NCBI GenBank assembly: GCA_910589145.1
Contig: CAJUSD010000002.1
Coordinates: 62,001 to 126,000 of the forward strand
Origin: an uncultured Oscillospiraceae bacterium
Lineage (GTDB): Bacteria > Bacillota > Clostridia > Oscillospirales > Ruminococcaceae
DNA: 64,000 nt
Direction of reading: 5' to 3'
In this document: positions 24,465 through 33,450 of the stretch, in pieces
Layout of the letters: every line of letters starts with the position of its first letter
Numbering within the stretch: the first letter of the stretch is position 1
Notes under the pieces: generated by a model
What the model saw: only the letters and a program-made list of their open reading frames with translations
Database searches by the model: none
Told to the model about the DNA's origin: nothing
Made by a program: the position numbers and the translations under genes

Positions 24465-25538
24465 TTAAACCAGCCTCCTTCTCCTTTCCTTTTCCTTCAG
24501 GTTATAGACATAAGCCAGGACTTCCGCCACAGGCTTAAAAAATTCTTCGGGGATTTCCTGATCCAGATCTACCGCCGCGTAAAGCCCCCTTGCCAGGGGT
24601 TTATTTTCCACAATGGTGATCTGGTGTTCTTCTGCGATCTCTACGATTTTCCGGGCAAGGAAGTCCGCACCTTTGGCAATCACAACCGGAGCACTGTTCT
24701 TACCGGCCTCGTACTGAATCGCAATGGCATAATGGGTAGGGTTACGGATAACCACATCAGCACTTGGAACGTTCTGCATCATACGCTGGCGTGCCATCTG
24801 CTGCTGGCGTTCCTTAATCTTCCCCTTAATTTGGGGATCGCCTTCGGTTTCTTTGTATTCGTCTTTAATGTCCTGCTTGCTCATACGAAGGTTTTTCTCG
24901 TATTCCCACCATTGATAGCCATAATCCATAACCGCAAGAAAAACAAAGATAACCGCCGCATTCTGAACAATTTGAAGAATAATATTCCCGGTAGAGGCCA
25001 TCGCCTGTTCTAACGACATATCCATCATCCGGGGAAACAGGGGGAGCTCATCGGAGAAAACGTTATAAATAACAACTCCCAGAACCACAATTTTTATCAT
25101 TGATTTCAAAAGCTCTACCACGCCCCGCATGGAGAACATTTTCTTAAACCCCTGAAGCGGACTCAGCCGGTTAAATTTAAAGGCAATCAGCTTTGGGGTG
25201 ACGAGAAACCGCGTCTGGATCCCGGAAAAGATGATTCCCGTCAGAGAACTGATGAGCAGCAGCGGCACAGCAGTAATCACAAAGATTACAGCAGCATTCC
25301 AAAAGTCGACCCTCACATTTGCGGGAGTAATTTCCTCTACAGAGGCCGCAATACTCCAATAATCTACAATACACTTTTTCAGCGCCCCTATGATATAGGG
25401 AGCCAAAAATTTAAAGGCATAAAAGACTATAATCAGAGAAAAGACCGTAACGACTTCCTGGCTTTGAAAGATATTGCCTTTTTTGCGTTCATCTTGTTTT
25501 CGTTTCGGTGTAGCTTTCTCAGTTTTTTCTCCTGCCAT
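24465..25538 (-). CDS. flhB: Flagellar export switch protein FlhB
   Basis: A 357-residue export gate protein. It has a basic N-terminus (TEKATPKRKQDERKKGNIFQ), four membrane helices, then the cytoplasmic domain with the autocleavage motif N-P-T-H at residues 266-269 (VVIRNPTHYAIAI). Cleavage there switches export from hook to filament substrates. I use ATG 25538, but the in-frame GTG at 25544 is also possible. A soluble paralogue of its C-domain lies at 10449-10880. Confidence 0.96.
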   Translation of the reverse strand: MAGEKTEKATPKRKQDERKKGNIFQSQEVVTVFSLIIVFYAFKFLAPYIIGALKKCIVDYWSIAASVEEITPANVRVDFWNAAVIFVITAVPLLLISSLTGIIFSGIQTRFLVTPKLIAFKFNRLSPLQGFKKMFSMRGVVELLKSMIKIVVLGVVIYNVFSDELPLFPRMMDMSLEQAMASTGNIILQIVQNAAVIFVFLAVMDYGYQWWEYEKNLRMSKQDIKDEYKETEGDPQIKGKIKERQQQMARQRMMQNVPSADVVIRNPTHYAIAIQYEAGKNSAPVVIAKGADFLARKIVEIAEEHQITIVENKPLARGLYAAVDLDQEIPEEFFKPVAEVLAYVYNLKEKERRRRLV

Positions 25539-25586
25539 TCCCACCGCCCCTTATTCTGAAATATCAGCCCGTCCAATTCTGCGCTT

Positions 25587-26360
25587 CTAAGTGCCCGCCA
25601 TTACTGTTAAAACTTTTTCAAGAGATTTTATGAGAGCATTCATATATCTATCCACAAATTCACTGATTGGCTGTGCAAAGACATAAAGCATAAACAGTCC
25701 CAGCATCACTTTCATCTGAATGTTAATGACAAAAACATGAATTTGAGGAATCAGCTTCATCAGAACCCCCATAGAAACCTCTACAACAAACTCTGCGGCA
25801 ATAAAAGGAAGGGCAAGATGTAAAATCATAAGAAAGGCGGAGGAAAAAACCTCTTGTATAAAAGGGGATATCATCTGCCATTGAATCCCCCCGCCAGCAG
25901 GGATAAGTTGAAAGGATGCAGCAAAAGCCCGTATAAGGATCAAGTGACTGTCCGTTGCAAAGAAATAGAGCAGGAACAGCACATTAAACAAGCTGCCGGA
26001 CATAGACGCCTGTATATTGGTTCCAGGGTCGAAAACCCTTGCCATGGAAAGGCCAAACTGCATATCCATCAAGTCGCCTGCAAAGAAAAGCATGTAATAA
26101 AAAATCAGAAAGATATATGCACATACTGCACCGATCAGCACCTCCCGCACCATTCCAAGGAGCACCTGAAAGTTCTGACCATAGCCAGAAGGGAGAAGGA
26201 AGGGAGCAGTCGGAGCTAAAAGGATCGTCAAACACAGAATAATCCCCACCCGCACCTGCGCAGGAACATTGCGCCGATTAAAGATAGGGTTCAGGGCAAT
26301 CATTCCCGTCATTCTGCAAAAAACATAGATATAGACGGAAAGGTTATTCACTTGCAGCAT
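25587..26360 (-). CDS. fliR: Flagellar export gate protein FliR
   Basis: A 257-residue membrane protein of the export gate core. It has about six hydrophobic segments, with the FliR features NPIFNRRNVPAQVRVGI near residue 23 and LALPFIAAEFVVEVSMGVLM near 180. It follows fliQ by 13 bases. Confidence 0.94.
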   Translation of the reverse strand: MLQVNNLSVYIYVFCRMTGMIALNPIFNRRNVPAQVRVGIILCLTILLAPTAPFLLPSGYGQNFQVLLGMVREVLIGAVCAYIFLIFYYMLFFAGDLMDMQFGLSMARVFDPGTNIQASMSGSLFNVLFLLYFFATDSHLILIRAFAASFQLIPAGGGIQWQMISPFIQEVFSSAFLMILHLALPFIAAEFVVEVSMGVLMKLIPQIHVFVINIQMKVMLGLFMLYVFAQPISEFVDRYMNALIKSLEKVLTVMAGT

Positions 26361-26373
26361 ATCGGCCAGCCCC

Positions 26374-26637
26374 TTACAATGCCGCTATCATCTGGAAAAG
26401 GTATTGGACAAATTCATCCATCATAGACATCATCCAGGAACCCATAGCCAGCAAAAGCAGCGCAATTACCAAAACCTTTGGCACAAAGGTAAGGGTCTGC
26501 TCATGAATCTGCGTAGCGGCCTGGAAAATAGAAATCACCAAACCAATTATAATACTCACAAGCAGCAGCGGCCCCGCCAGCTTCAGTGCAAGGAGAAGCG
26601 CCTGCCGGAATACGTCTAAAACGCCGTCTTGAGACAT
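26374..26637 (-). CDS. fliQ: Flagellar export gate protein FliQ
   Basis: An 87-residue protein with two membrane helices. The family pattern is ALKLAGPLLLVSIIIGLVIS and IFQAATQIHEQTLTFVPKVL. Size and position between fliP and fliR are typical. Confidence 0.95.
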   Translation of the reverse strand: MSQDGVLDVFRQALLLALKLAGPLLLVSIIIGLVISIFQAATQIHEQTLTFVPKVLVIALLLLAMGSWMMSMMDEFVQYLFQMIAAL

Positions 26638-26680
26638 TGTGCATCATCCTTTCTACAAACTGTAATCAGAAAGCAGGGCG

Positions 26681-27493
26681 CTAATGGAATCCTGATACAA
26701 GGGCGCTGAACAGCCGTTCCCAACCGTCTACCAAGACAAAGGTCATTATTTTAAAGGGCAGGGAAATCATGGAAGGCGGCAGCATAACCATACCCATGGA
26801 CATCAGAGTACTGGAAACCACAATATCTATAATCAGGAACGGGAGGAAGATGTAGAAGCCAATAAAAAACGCCTTTTTCAGTTCGCTGGTAATAAATGCC
26901 GGAAGAATTACCTTCATTCCCAGATTCGTAAGGGCCTCCATGCTCTGACCCTCGCTTTGGTCTAACTCCTCCCCGGAAATGGAAAGAAACAGGTTCAGGT
27001 CTTTGTCCTGTACCTGCCGGATCATAAATTCCTTAATGGGGATGGAGGCAAGTTCCAAAGCTTCTTTCCCATCTATCTGACCCTGACGGTAAGGCTGGTA
27101 CGCCTCCGTATTGACGCGCTCCAGGGTTGGGGTCATGATAAACAGGGTCAGCACCAAGGCAATCCCAACCAGAACCTGGTTTGGAGGGGATTGCTGGGTT
27201 CCAAGAGCATTTCGCAGGAAGGACAGCACAATGATAATGCGTGTAAAACTGGTCATCATCACCAGAAAGGAGGGTAGCAGCGCAAGAAGCGCAAAGAGCA
27301 GCAGAACGTCAAGCATCCCGCTTCCTTCCTCTGCTACGCCGCTGCCCAAATCCACAGTAAAAGATGCAGCATGGACCTTAACAGCCCCATATGCAGCTAT
27401 CAGCAGGGCGACGGCTATAAAGGAAAGGAAAAAGCGCGCCAATTCTTTTTTCAGCTTTTGGCGCGAAACTGCAGCGGAATCAACCTTTTCCAT
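26681..27493 (-). CDS. fliP: Flagellar export gate protein FliP
   Basis: A 270-residue export gate protein with a cleavable-type N-terminal signal (FFLSFIAVALLIAAYGAVKVHA). The FliP signatures are MMTSFTRIIIVLSFLRNALG, QQSPPNQVLVGIALVLTLF and the C-terminal FIFLPFLIIDIVVSSTLMSM. ATG 27493 is chosen because AAGGAGG precedes it. It overlaps the end of fliO by 14 bases. Confidence 0.96.
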   Translation of the reverse strand: MEKVDSAAVSRQKLKKELARFFLSFIAVALLIAAYGAVKVHAASFTVDLGSGVAEEGSGMLDVLLLFALLALLPSFLVMMTSFTRIIIVLSFLRNALGTQQSPPNQVLVGIALVLTLFIMTPTLERVNTEAYQPYRQGQIDGKEALELASIPIKEFMIRQVQDKDLNLFLSISGEELDQSEGQSMEALTNLGMKVILPAFITSELKKAFFIGFYIFLPFLIIDIVVSSTLMSMGMVMLPPSMISLPFKIMTFVLVDGWERLFSALVSGFH

Positions 27494-27962
27494 CGCTTTC
27501 CTCCTTCTGGCCGGCGTCCTTCCGGCCTGTAAAACCAGCATATTTTTTCTTCATTTCCTCCAGGGCATCTGCAAAGCCAACCGCTGAACGCTCCCCTGTT
27601 CCTCCCGTTTGAAGGGATTCAGGGAACTGCTCCGGGTCCAGTTCGCAGAGGGTCTGGATATTTTTGGGGGTTGCTCCCAAAAGGAGCACCTTCCCCCCTG
27701 CCCGCACCACAAGAAGAAACCGGTCCTGACCTATGGGGGTACGGCCAAGGACTTCTACCGCAGCCTGCCCCCGCACGCTTCCCCTAAAAGAACCTCCCAA
27801 CTTTCCGCCTGCCAATTTTGCTGCCCAATATGCAGCGGCTAAAATTGCAGCGAAACCAAAGAGCAGCCCTAAAACAGAAGCCACAGCAGAACCCAAAGAC
27901 CCATTGGACAGGCCTGCTGTTTCCAGGAGGACAGGGGAAACAACGCAGCAGAACCTATCCAA
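27480..27962 (-). CDS. fliO: Flagellar assembly protein FliO
   Basis: A 160-residue small membrane protein that helps assemble the FliP ring. It has one hydrophobic segment (VASVLGLLFGFAAILAAAYW) and then the FliO-like domain VEVLGRTPIGQDRFLLVVRA. A charged tail follows. The start is uncertain: a TTG at 27962 inside the cheY stop region is the longest choice and has only a weak ribosome site. Confidence 0.85.
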   Translation of the reverse strand: MDRFCCVVSPVLLETAGLSNGSLGSAVASVLGLLFGFAAILAAAYWAAKLAGGKLGGSFRGSVRGQAAVEVLGRTPIGQDRFLLVVRAGGKVLLLGATPKNIQTLCELDPEQFPESLQTGGTGERSAVGFADALEEMKKKYAGFTGRKDAGQKEESDGKG

Positions 27963-28317
27963 TGATTTTTTCCACCGTCTGTAAAATACGATCCTGTTTA
28001 AAGGGCTTTACAATAAAATCCTTGGCTCCCAGTTTGATGGCCTCAACCACCATACCTTCCTGGCCCATGGCGGAACACATTACCACACGTGCTTCGGGAT
28101 CCAGGGTCTTAATGGCCTGCAAAGCCTGAATTCCATCCATATTCGGCATAGTGATATCCATAATCACCAGATCGGGATGCTCGTTCTGGTAGGTTTCGAC
28201 GGCAATTTGTCCGTCGGACGCTTCAACAATGTTGTCATACCCTGCTTTGGTCAGAGCATTTTTAATGGTCATCCTCATGAAAGCAGCGTCATCCACCAGC
28301 ATGATTTTCTTACTCAT
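27955..28317 (-). CDS. cheY: Chemotaxis response regulator CheY
   Basis: A 120-residue single receiver domain. The acid pocket is VDD at residues 8-10, the phospho-acceptor is Asp54 (LVIMDITMP), Ser/Thr is in CSAMG, and the conserved Lys is in IVKPF. It binds FliM/FliY in the motor switch. It lies between fliY and fliO, as in Bacillus. Confidence 0.96.
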   Translation of the reverse strand: MSKKIMLVDDAAFMRMTIKNALTKAGYDNIVEASDGQIAVETYQNEHPDLVIMDITMPNMDGIQALQAIKTLDPEARVVMCSAMGQEGMVVEAIKLGAKDFIVKPFKQDRILQTVEKIIG

Positions 28318-28425
28318 TGAAATTCTCCTTCATTTCCATGTTTAGATGTAGTGGGGAAAACAAAAAGCGGAATGTCATATCCGATTTTGGCAGGCGGACG
28401 TTCCCGCCGCCTGCCCTTTAGGGGA

Positions 28426-29763
28426 TTACCTGTTGTTTTCCAGGGAATCCACCAAATCTTTGGTTCCCACGATCTCAGTAATGCGTACGCCGAAATTATC
28501 AGCTACCACAACCACATCGCCGCGGGCGATAAGCTGCCCATTGACAATAATATCTACGGGAGCTCCTGCCTGTTTTTCCAGTTCTATCACCGTACCCTGA
28601 GAAAAGTCCATGATTTCACGAATTTTCTTCTTGGTTTTACCAATTTCCACCGCCACATTCAGCGGTACGTTCATCATGAGATCCAGGTTGCCGCTGGGCG
28701 GCGGTGCGGTGGGACCGGGCTGGCCGACAAAGCTTGGGAATTTGGGCGTCTGCACCGGCACCTGATCCATTTGCTTAATAACCCCTCCGGGCTGCCGTTC
28801 CTGCTCCTGCGGCGGATAGCCGTAGGGCGGGTAGCCTCCGTAGGGGGGATAACCATATGGAGGGTACCCTCCATATGGGGGATATCCTCCATATGGCTGC
28901 TGTGCCTGAGACCAATCCTGACCCATAGGAGGCTGCTGGGGCATCTGGCCCATGCCGGGCATTGCCCCAGGCATTCCAGGCATAGCCCCCGGCATTCCCG
29001 GCTGCTGCCCTGGAATACCTGGCATACCCATTCCGGGTTGTTGCGGATACCCCTGGGGGGGTACGTTGCCAGCCTGCTGCGGTGGTGCAGCAGCTCCGGT
29101 TGAAGCTGGCTGCTGGGGGGCTGCCGGGGCTGGCGGCGGCGCAGGTTCTTCCTCTGGGAAGAGCTGCTCCACCATTTCCTTTGCCAGTTCGCAGGTCAGG
29201 ATGCTGGCAAACTCACTTTTCATTACGCCGGTAATGTCAATGACAAATCCGATGGAGACAACATCCTTATCGTCGTCCACCCCAAGGGAATTCTCAAAGG
29301 TATGTTCCACCGGATCCATAACGGTGGCTGTGGGCGTAGAAATGTTGATGGTTTTCCCCAGGAAGGAGGACAGAGCAGTGGCGGAAGCTCCCATCATTTG
29401 GTTCATTACCTCGCAGGCCGCGCTCATACTCATCTCGTCAAAGACGAAATCGTCGGAAGGGGGCTCCTCGTTGCCCATGAGCAGGTTCAAAATAACCTGC
29501 ATATCCGACTGGCGGAAAATCATGACGTTGCTGCCAGAAATTCCTTCCACATATTCAATCTTTACTAGGATTGCAGGTTCCAGCTCCGTATAGTTGACGG
29601 CCTGAAATTTCTGTATCTCCACTTTTGGGGTAGTAATAATCACCTGCTTGTCAAGCAGCGTAGAAATCGCCGTGGCTGCGGACCCCATGCTGATGTTGAG
29701 GACTTCCCCAATCGCATCGATCTCCTCGCTGGTCAAAATCTGCGCACCAGTATTCTCTGCCAT
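28426..29763 (-). CDS. fliY: Motor switch phosphatase FliY (FliN-type)
   Basis: A 445-residue C-ring protein. The CheC-like phosphatase domain (about 1-200) has both active sites (AIGEVLNISMGSAATAIS and ACEVMNQMMGASATALS). A long Pro/Gly/Tyr/Met-rich linker (about 203-357) follows, and then a C-terminal FliN/SpoA domain (from about NVPLNVAVEIGKTKKKIREI). It dephosphorylates CheY-P at the switch. The linker is far longer than in Bacillus FliY (about 378 residues overall) and contains repeats such as YPPYGGYPPYGYPP. Its ATG overlaps the fliM stop by one base. Confidence 0.93.
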   Translation of the reverse strand: MAENTGAQILTSEEIDAIGEVLNISMGSAATAISTLLDKQVIITTPKVEIQKFQAVNYTELEPAILVKIEYVEGISGSNVMIFRQSDMQVILNLLMGNEEPPSDDFVFDEMSMSAACEVMNQMMGASATALSSFLGKTINISTPTATVMDPVEHTFENSLGVDDDKDVVSIGFVIDITGVMKSEFASILTCELAKEMVEQLFPEEEPAPPPAPAAPQQPASTGAAAPPQQAGNVPPQGYPQQPGMGMPGIPGQQPGMPGAMPGMPGAMPGMGQMPQQPPMGQDWSQAQQPYGGYPPYGGYPPYGYPPYGGYPPYGYPPQEQERQPGGVIKQMDQVPVQTPKFPSFVGQPGPTAPPPSGNLDLMMNVPLNVAVEIGKTKKKIREIMDFSQGTVIELEKQAGAPVDIIVNGQLIARGDVVVVADNFGVRITEIVGTKDLVDSLENNR

Positions 29764-30767
29764 TAAGACCTCTCCCTCGATTCGCTAATCAGCTCATTGA
29801 GCCGAACCGCCTTCTTTGTTTTTGTTTCTCCCATTTTACCAGTATACCAGGGAATTTCGTCCACGACAACTGTTATATCGCCCTGAATATTTTTATTTAA
29901 TGGGATTACGTCGTCCACCTGGAGCTGGAGGATGTCGCTCAGGGACAAATGAGATTCATCCAGCACAGCCTTGACCTCCAGGCTGGTATCTAATAGCTCG
30001 TTAAAGAGGAACCTGCGGCGAATGGCCGCATCCCCGATATCCTTGCGCTTGGAGGTACGGGAATACTTGATATTAAAGTTCCCGATAAGCTCCTCCAGGT
30101 TTTCCGCCGGGATACAGATATTCAGCGTCCCGTTCACATCGGCAATCTTTACGTTGAGCATAACGATAACCACAATCTCCTCTGCCCCCAGGGCTTGCAG
30201 GAGACGGGCGTTGGTTTCAATGCTGGTCAGTGCGAAGGTAACGTCCACATAGGAACACCAGGCGTCTTGAAGCCTGGAAAGAATCTTGGTAAACACGTTA
30301 TCCAGGATTGCCAGCTCGATGTCAGTATAATCGCGCGTCAGGTGGTAGTTGGTGCCCGCGCCGCCCAGAAGCCTTTCAATCATAAAGAATCCCAGCGCGG
30401 TGCTCATATCCATTAAGAGCATCCCGTCGCTGTAATGCTTATCAACTGGCTTCAGATCGATTTTCCCAATCAGCGCCGAATCCGGCAGGGCGTTGTTATA
30501 TTCAAAAAAACGCTGCTCCTCAATAGAAAGAACTGTCACCTCACAGAACTGCCGCAGGATACCCGACAGGTAGGAGGACAGCATACGGGAAAAGTTCTCG
30601 TACAATCCGTCCAATGTTCGGAGCTGTTCCTTTGTAAACTTCTTTGGGGACTTGAAATCATACTTCTTAATCTTTGCGCTCTCATCCTCTGATGCCGCTG
30701 GTCCTCCAGATGTGAGCTGGTTGAGCAATGCGTCTATTTCAGCTTGAGAAAGCTGCTTATCAGCCAT
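29763..30767 (-). CDS. fliM: Flagellar motor switch protein FliM
   Basis: A 334-residue C-ring protein that binds CheY-P. The N-terminal LSQAEIDALLNQL is the CheY-binding peptide, the middle domain contains GGAGTNYHLTRDYTDIE, and a SpoA-type C-domain follows (about 245-320). Length is typical. It directly follows motB. No fliL lies between them. Confidence 0.96.
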   Translation of the reverse strand: MADKQLSQAEIDALLNQLTSGGPAASEDESAKIKKYDFKSPKKFTKEQLRTLDGLYENFSRMLSSYLSGILRQFCEVTVLSIEEQRFFEYNNALPDSALIGKIDLKPVDKHYSDGMLLMDMSTALGFFMIERLLGGAGTNYHLTRDYTDIELAILDNVFTKILSRLQDAWCSYVDVTFALTSIETNARLLQALGAEEIVVIVMLNVKIADVNGTLNICIPAENLEELIGNFNIKYSRTSKRKDIGDAAIRRRFLFNELLDTSLEVKAVLDESHLSLSDILQLQVDDVIPLNKNIQGDITVVVDEIPWYTGKMGETKTKKAVRLNELISESRERS

Positions 30768-30802
30768 CTTCCGCCTTCACTTCCTCTCTGTACATCCATG
30801 CT

Positions 30803-31969
30803 TTACCCTCCATAAGGGGAAACAACCTGTGCCCCCTGCGGGATTCCCTCTGAAGTATTCCCCGAAGCAGCAGGGGTACTGACACTTGCTGTCGTGCTGG
30901 TGTTCCCACCCTCATTCGCACCTGGTCCTGAATCAGCGCGGGATGGCGCTAAACTGGCCTGGCCTTCCTGTCCAGAGGGCTGTACGACAAAACCGGAAGA
31001 ACTGGAAGCGGGGGGAGCCTCACTGACCGAGGGCTGGGAGGAAACAGGCGGGGTGCTGCTTACTGCCTGGGAGGAAGAAGGTTGAGTGGAAGACGCATTT
31101 GAACCAGAAGGAATCAAAACGTCCTTAGTGCCACCGGTTTCCGGGTACTGAGTCGGGTCAAAGGTTCCCAAAAGAATTGAATTGAGAATTTCTTTATCGG
31201 ATAATTCGGTATTGTTGCTGAGAATTACCATATCAACCCGACGGTTCTGCTGCATCCCCTCCGAGGTGTCATTGCTGGCTATGGGGTAGTTCTTGCCGTA
31301 ACCAATAGGAAGCAGCTTTTTCGGGTCAAAGCCGCTGCGCGTTTCAAAGTATGTAGCCACATTGGAAGCACGCTCACTGGAAAGCTGCCAGTCCGAAATA
31401 TCCTGGGTGTAGCCTTTAGGGTCAGCAGTATGGCCGTTGATATTGACGGTCATCACCTGTTCTTCCACCCCTTTCAGGCAGCCGCCCAAAAAGTCCAGCA
31501 GAGGGGCTGCGGTTGTCCGCAGGCTGGCGCTGTTGGGGCTGAAAAAGATGTTGTCCTGGAACCGGATGAACACGCACCCGTCCCCAGCCTCCACCACTTC
31601 AACGGAATCCTTCAGGTCTGCCTTTTCCACATAATTTTCCAGATATTCAAACAAATCATCAAAGTCCTGGGGTATCATTTCCTGGAGTTCCTCCAGGGTC
31701 GCTTCGGCGGGGTTGTCGCCCGACGGCGGGTAATCCGTCCGGTTTTCCGGATAATCCATCCCCTCCATGTCTCCCGACTGGTCCAGGACAAGGTTAATGG
31801 TTTCAGGGTCTTTTGAGGTAAAGGCTTTCACAAGCATGGCAAACTTTTCCTCGTTGACGCTGCTCATGCTGAACAGCATGATGAAAAAAGTAAGCAGAAG
31901 CGTAACCATGTCGCCGTAGGTGTCCATCCAGTTGCCGCATTGTTCCTCCTCGGCTTTTTTCCGAGCCAT
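30803..31969 (-). CDS. motB: Flagellar stator protein MotB with Ser/Pro-rich tail
   Basis: A 388-residue stator subunit. One membrane helix (about 21-37) is preceded by the proton-channel Asp20 (TYGDMVTLLLTFF). The OmpA-like peptidoglycan-binding domain is about 130-252 (NINGHTADPKGYTQDISDWQ, then QNRRVDMVI). Residues about 290-388 are a low-complexity Ser/Pro/Ala/Gly tail not found in typical MotB (about 250-300 residues). The tail probably extends through or along the wall (inference). Confidence 0.94.
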   Translation of the reverse strand: MARKKAEEEQCGNWMDTYGDMVTLLLTFFIMLFSMSSVNEEKFAMLVKAFTSKDPETINLVLDQSGDMEGMDYPENRTDYPPSGDNPAEATLEELQEMIPQDFDDLFEYLENYVEKADLKDSVEVVEAGDGCVFIRFQDNIFFSPNSASLRTTAAPLLDFLGGCLKGVEEQVMTVNINGHTADPKGYTQDISDWQLSSERASNVATYFETRSGFDPKKLLPIGYGKNYPIASNDTSEGMQQNRRVDMVILSNNTELSDKEILNSILLGTFDPTQYPETGGTKDVLIPSGSNASSTQPSSSQAVSSTPPVSSQPSVSEAPPASSSSGFVVQPSGQEGQASLAPSRADSGPGANEGGNTSTTASVSTPAASGNTSEGIPQGAQVVSPYGG

Positions 31970-32081
31970 CCCTTACCGCCTCCTTCGTTGTCTTATTTCC
32001 GGCGTCCAATATCAAATAACTCCCGTCTATTATATCCTACCGCCGAATCGGGGATTTGTCCATTCCCATTTTCAGGTTATT

Positions 32082-32993
32082 TTATTTTTTCTTGCCTTTT
32101 TTCTTGCCGCCTTCTTCGCCGCTGCCGCCTTCGCCCATGGTGGCTGCTACCTTGGCGGGAAGCATCTGGATCAGCTTATCTTCTATGAAACGGGGGTTAT
32201 CGCCAGCCTGAATCCCTTGAACGCCTTCGCAGACAATCATCTTACAAAGCATTTCCTCATCGTGGCGCACCTTTAACTTATTGGAGATAGGCGCAAATAC
32301 CAGGTTTGCAAGGAAGCTTCCATAAAGGGTTGTAATTAACGCAATGGCCATGGCCGGGGCGATAGCATCAGGATCGCTCAGGGATTTCAAAAGATTGATA
32401 AGTCCGACCAAAGTACCTATCATACCGAAGGCCGGCGCATAGGAAGAACCTTTCGCATAAAAACCGCGGGCCTGGGCATGGCGTTCGTCCATGTAGTCCA
32501 GTTGGCTTTCCATCATCATTTTAACCTTTTCCGCATCCACACCGTCAATGACCAAATTTAAGCTGTTTCGGAAAAACGTATCCGGTATTTCCTCAACCTT
32601 GTTTTGAATGGACAAAATGCCTTCCACGCGGGCGGGCTTTGCAATGTCAACTATTGTCTGTATGTACTCCTTGGGATCAAACTTTGTGGGCATAAACGCG
32701 ATTTTTAGATGTTTGGGCACCTGCGTGAAGAAGCTTACCGGATACGAAACCATCAAAGCCGCCACTGTACCGCCCAAAACAATCAGGATGCTGCCTATGT
32801 CGAAAAAGCTGTATATGTTATTGATTGTCAGTTTCGCCTGTTTGTCAGCTTCTGCTACATCCGGCCCAAACTTGGGGAAGGTGATAATAATACTTACAAC
32901 AATGAACGCTATGCCTATGAAGAGACCCGCGGCAGTAGCGATATCAAACGATCCGCCTTGTTTGCCCGACTTTTTCTCTGCTTTATCTGCCAT
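32082..32993 (-). CDS. motA: Flagellar stator protein MotA
   Basis: A 303-residue stator subunit with four membrane helices. The cytoplasmic loop contacts FliG, and GMIGTLVGLINLLKSL together with PMAIALITTLYGSFLANLVF forms the conserved third and fourth helices. The C-terminus is Lys-rich (GKKKGKKK). ATG 32993 overlaps the flbD stop by 11 bases and has GGTGGATTGGA before it, so I prefer it to the longer frame. A soluble relative of its loop is encoded at 5381-5830. Confidence 0.95.
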   Translation of the reverse strand: MADKAEKKSGKQGGSFDIATAAGLFIGIAFIVVSIIITFPKFGPDVAEADKQAKLTINNIYSFFDIGSILIVLGGTVAALMVSYPVSFFTQVPKHLKIAFMPTKFDPKEYIQTIVDIAKPARVEGILSIQNKVEEIPDTFFRNSLNLVIDGVDAEKVKMMMESQLDYMDERHAQARGFYAKGSSYAPAFGMIGTLVGLINLLKSLSDPDAIAPAMAIALITTLYGSFLANLVFAPISNKLKVRHDEEMLCKMIVCEGVQGIQAGDNPRFIEDKLIQMLPAKVAATMGEGGSGEEGGKKKGKKK

Positions 32994-33213
32994 TTTCCAA
33001 TCCACCCTTTTCAAAGCGACCATAGAGGATATCGCTTAAAGTCTGCCGATGATATTCAATCGTTCTGCGCACAACCTCGTCCATCGTTTCCCGCACCATA
33101 TATAAATTGCCATTCGTTAAAGAAATCCTTGTATCTGGATTCTCGATGATGCTCTCGATCAGGTTGCAGTTAAGCGCGAATGGATCCCCATTCATCTTGG
33201 TCAAAACAATCAT
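32983..33213 (-). CDS. flbD: FlbD/SwrD family flagellar protein
   Basis: A 76-residue protein with the family pattern MIVLTKMNGDPFALNCNLIE, then TRISLTNGNLYMVRETMDEV. In Bacillus the homologue SwrD raises motor torque (family knowledge), which fits its place before motA. GGAGG precedes the ATG. The 237-bp gap upstream holds two overlapping GC-rich hairpins. Confidence 0.92.
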   Translation of the reverse strand: MIVLTKMNGDPFALNCNLIESIIENPDTRISLTNGNLYMVRETMDEVVRRTIEYHRQTLSDILYGRFEKGGLENGR

Positions 33214-33268
33214 AATGGCCCTCCGTTTCCCCCTTTGTCAAATCCTTTTTTAAAAGCGGACGCGGCGC

Positions 33269-33432
33269 CCGCTGCCACAAGCAGCCGAAAGCGGCCAAAC
33301 GACGGTTGCTGCCTTCGGCTGTTTGTGGCAGCGGCTATGGGGGGCAGGGCGGGAGAGCGCGAGAGTTTTGTACTTCTGCATCAGGCCGCCGGATTCTTGC
33401 TCCGGGCCGCCCCGCCCGTACATAGCCGCTGC
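33269..33432. other. Two overlapping, mutually exclusive hairpins between flgE and flbD
   Basis: Hairpin 1 has arms at 33269-33289 and 33314-33334 (21 bp with one G-T pair). Hairpin 2 has arms GCAGCGGCTATG (33328-33339) and CATAGCCGCTGC (33421-33432), with an inner GGGCGGG/CCCGCCC helix. They share bases 33328-33334, so only one can form at a time. The region is much richer in GC than its neighbours and has no T-run. It could be a processing or attenuation element inside the operon mRNA. Confidence 0.6.
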
Positions 33433-33450
33433 GTTAAACTGTGAGGGTTA

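Noticed and set aside
28351..29593. Plus-strand ORFs opposite fliY
   Set aside because: Their Pro/Gly/His-rich translations come from the repetitive linker DNA of fliY read on the other strand.
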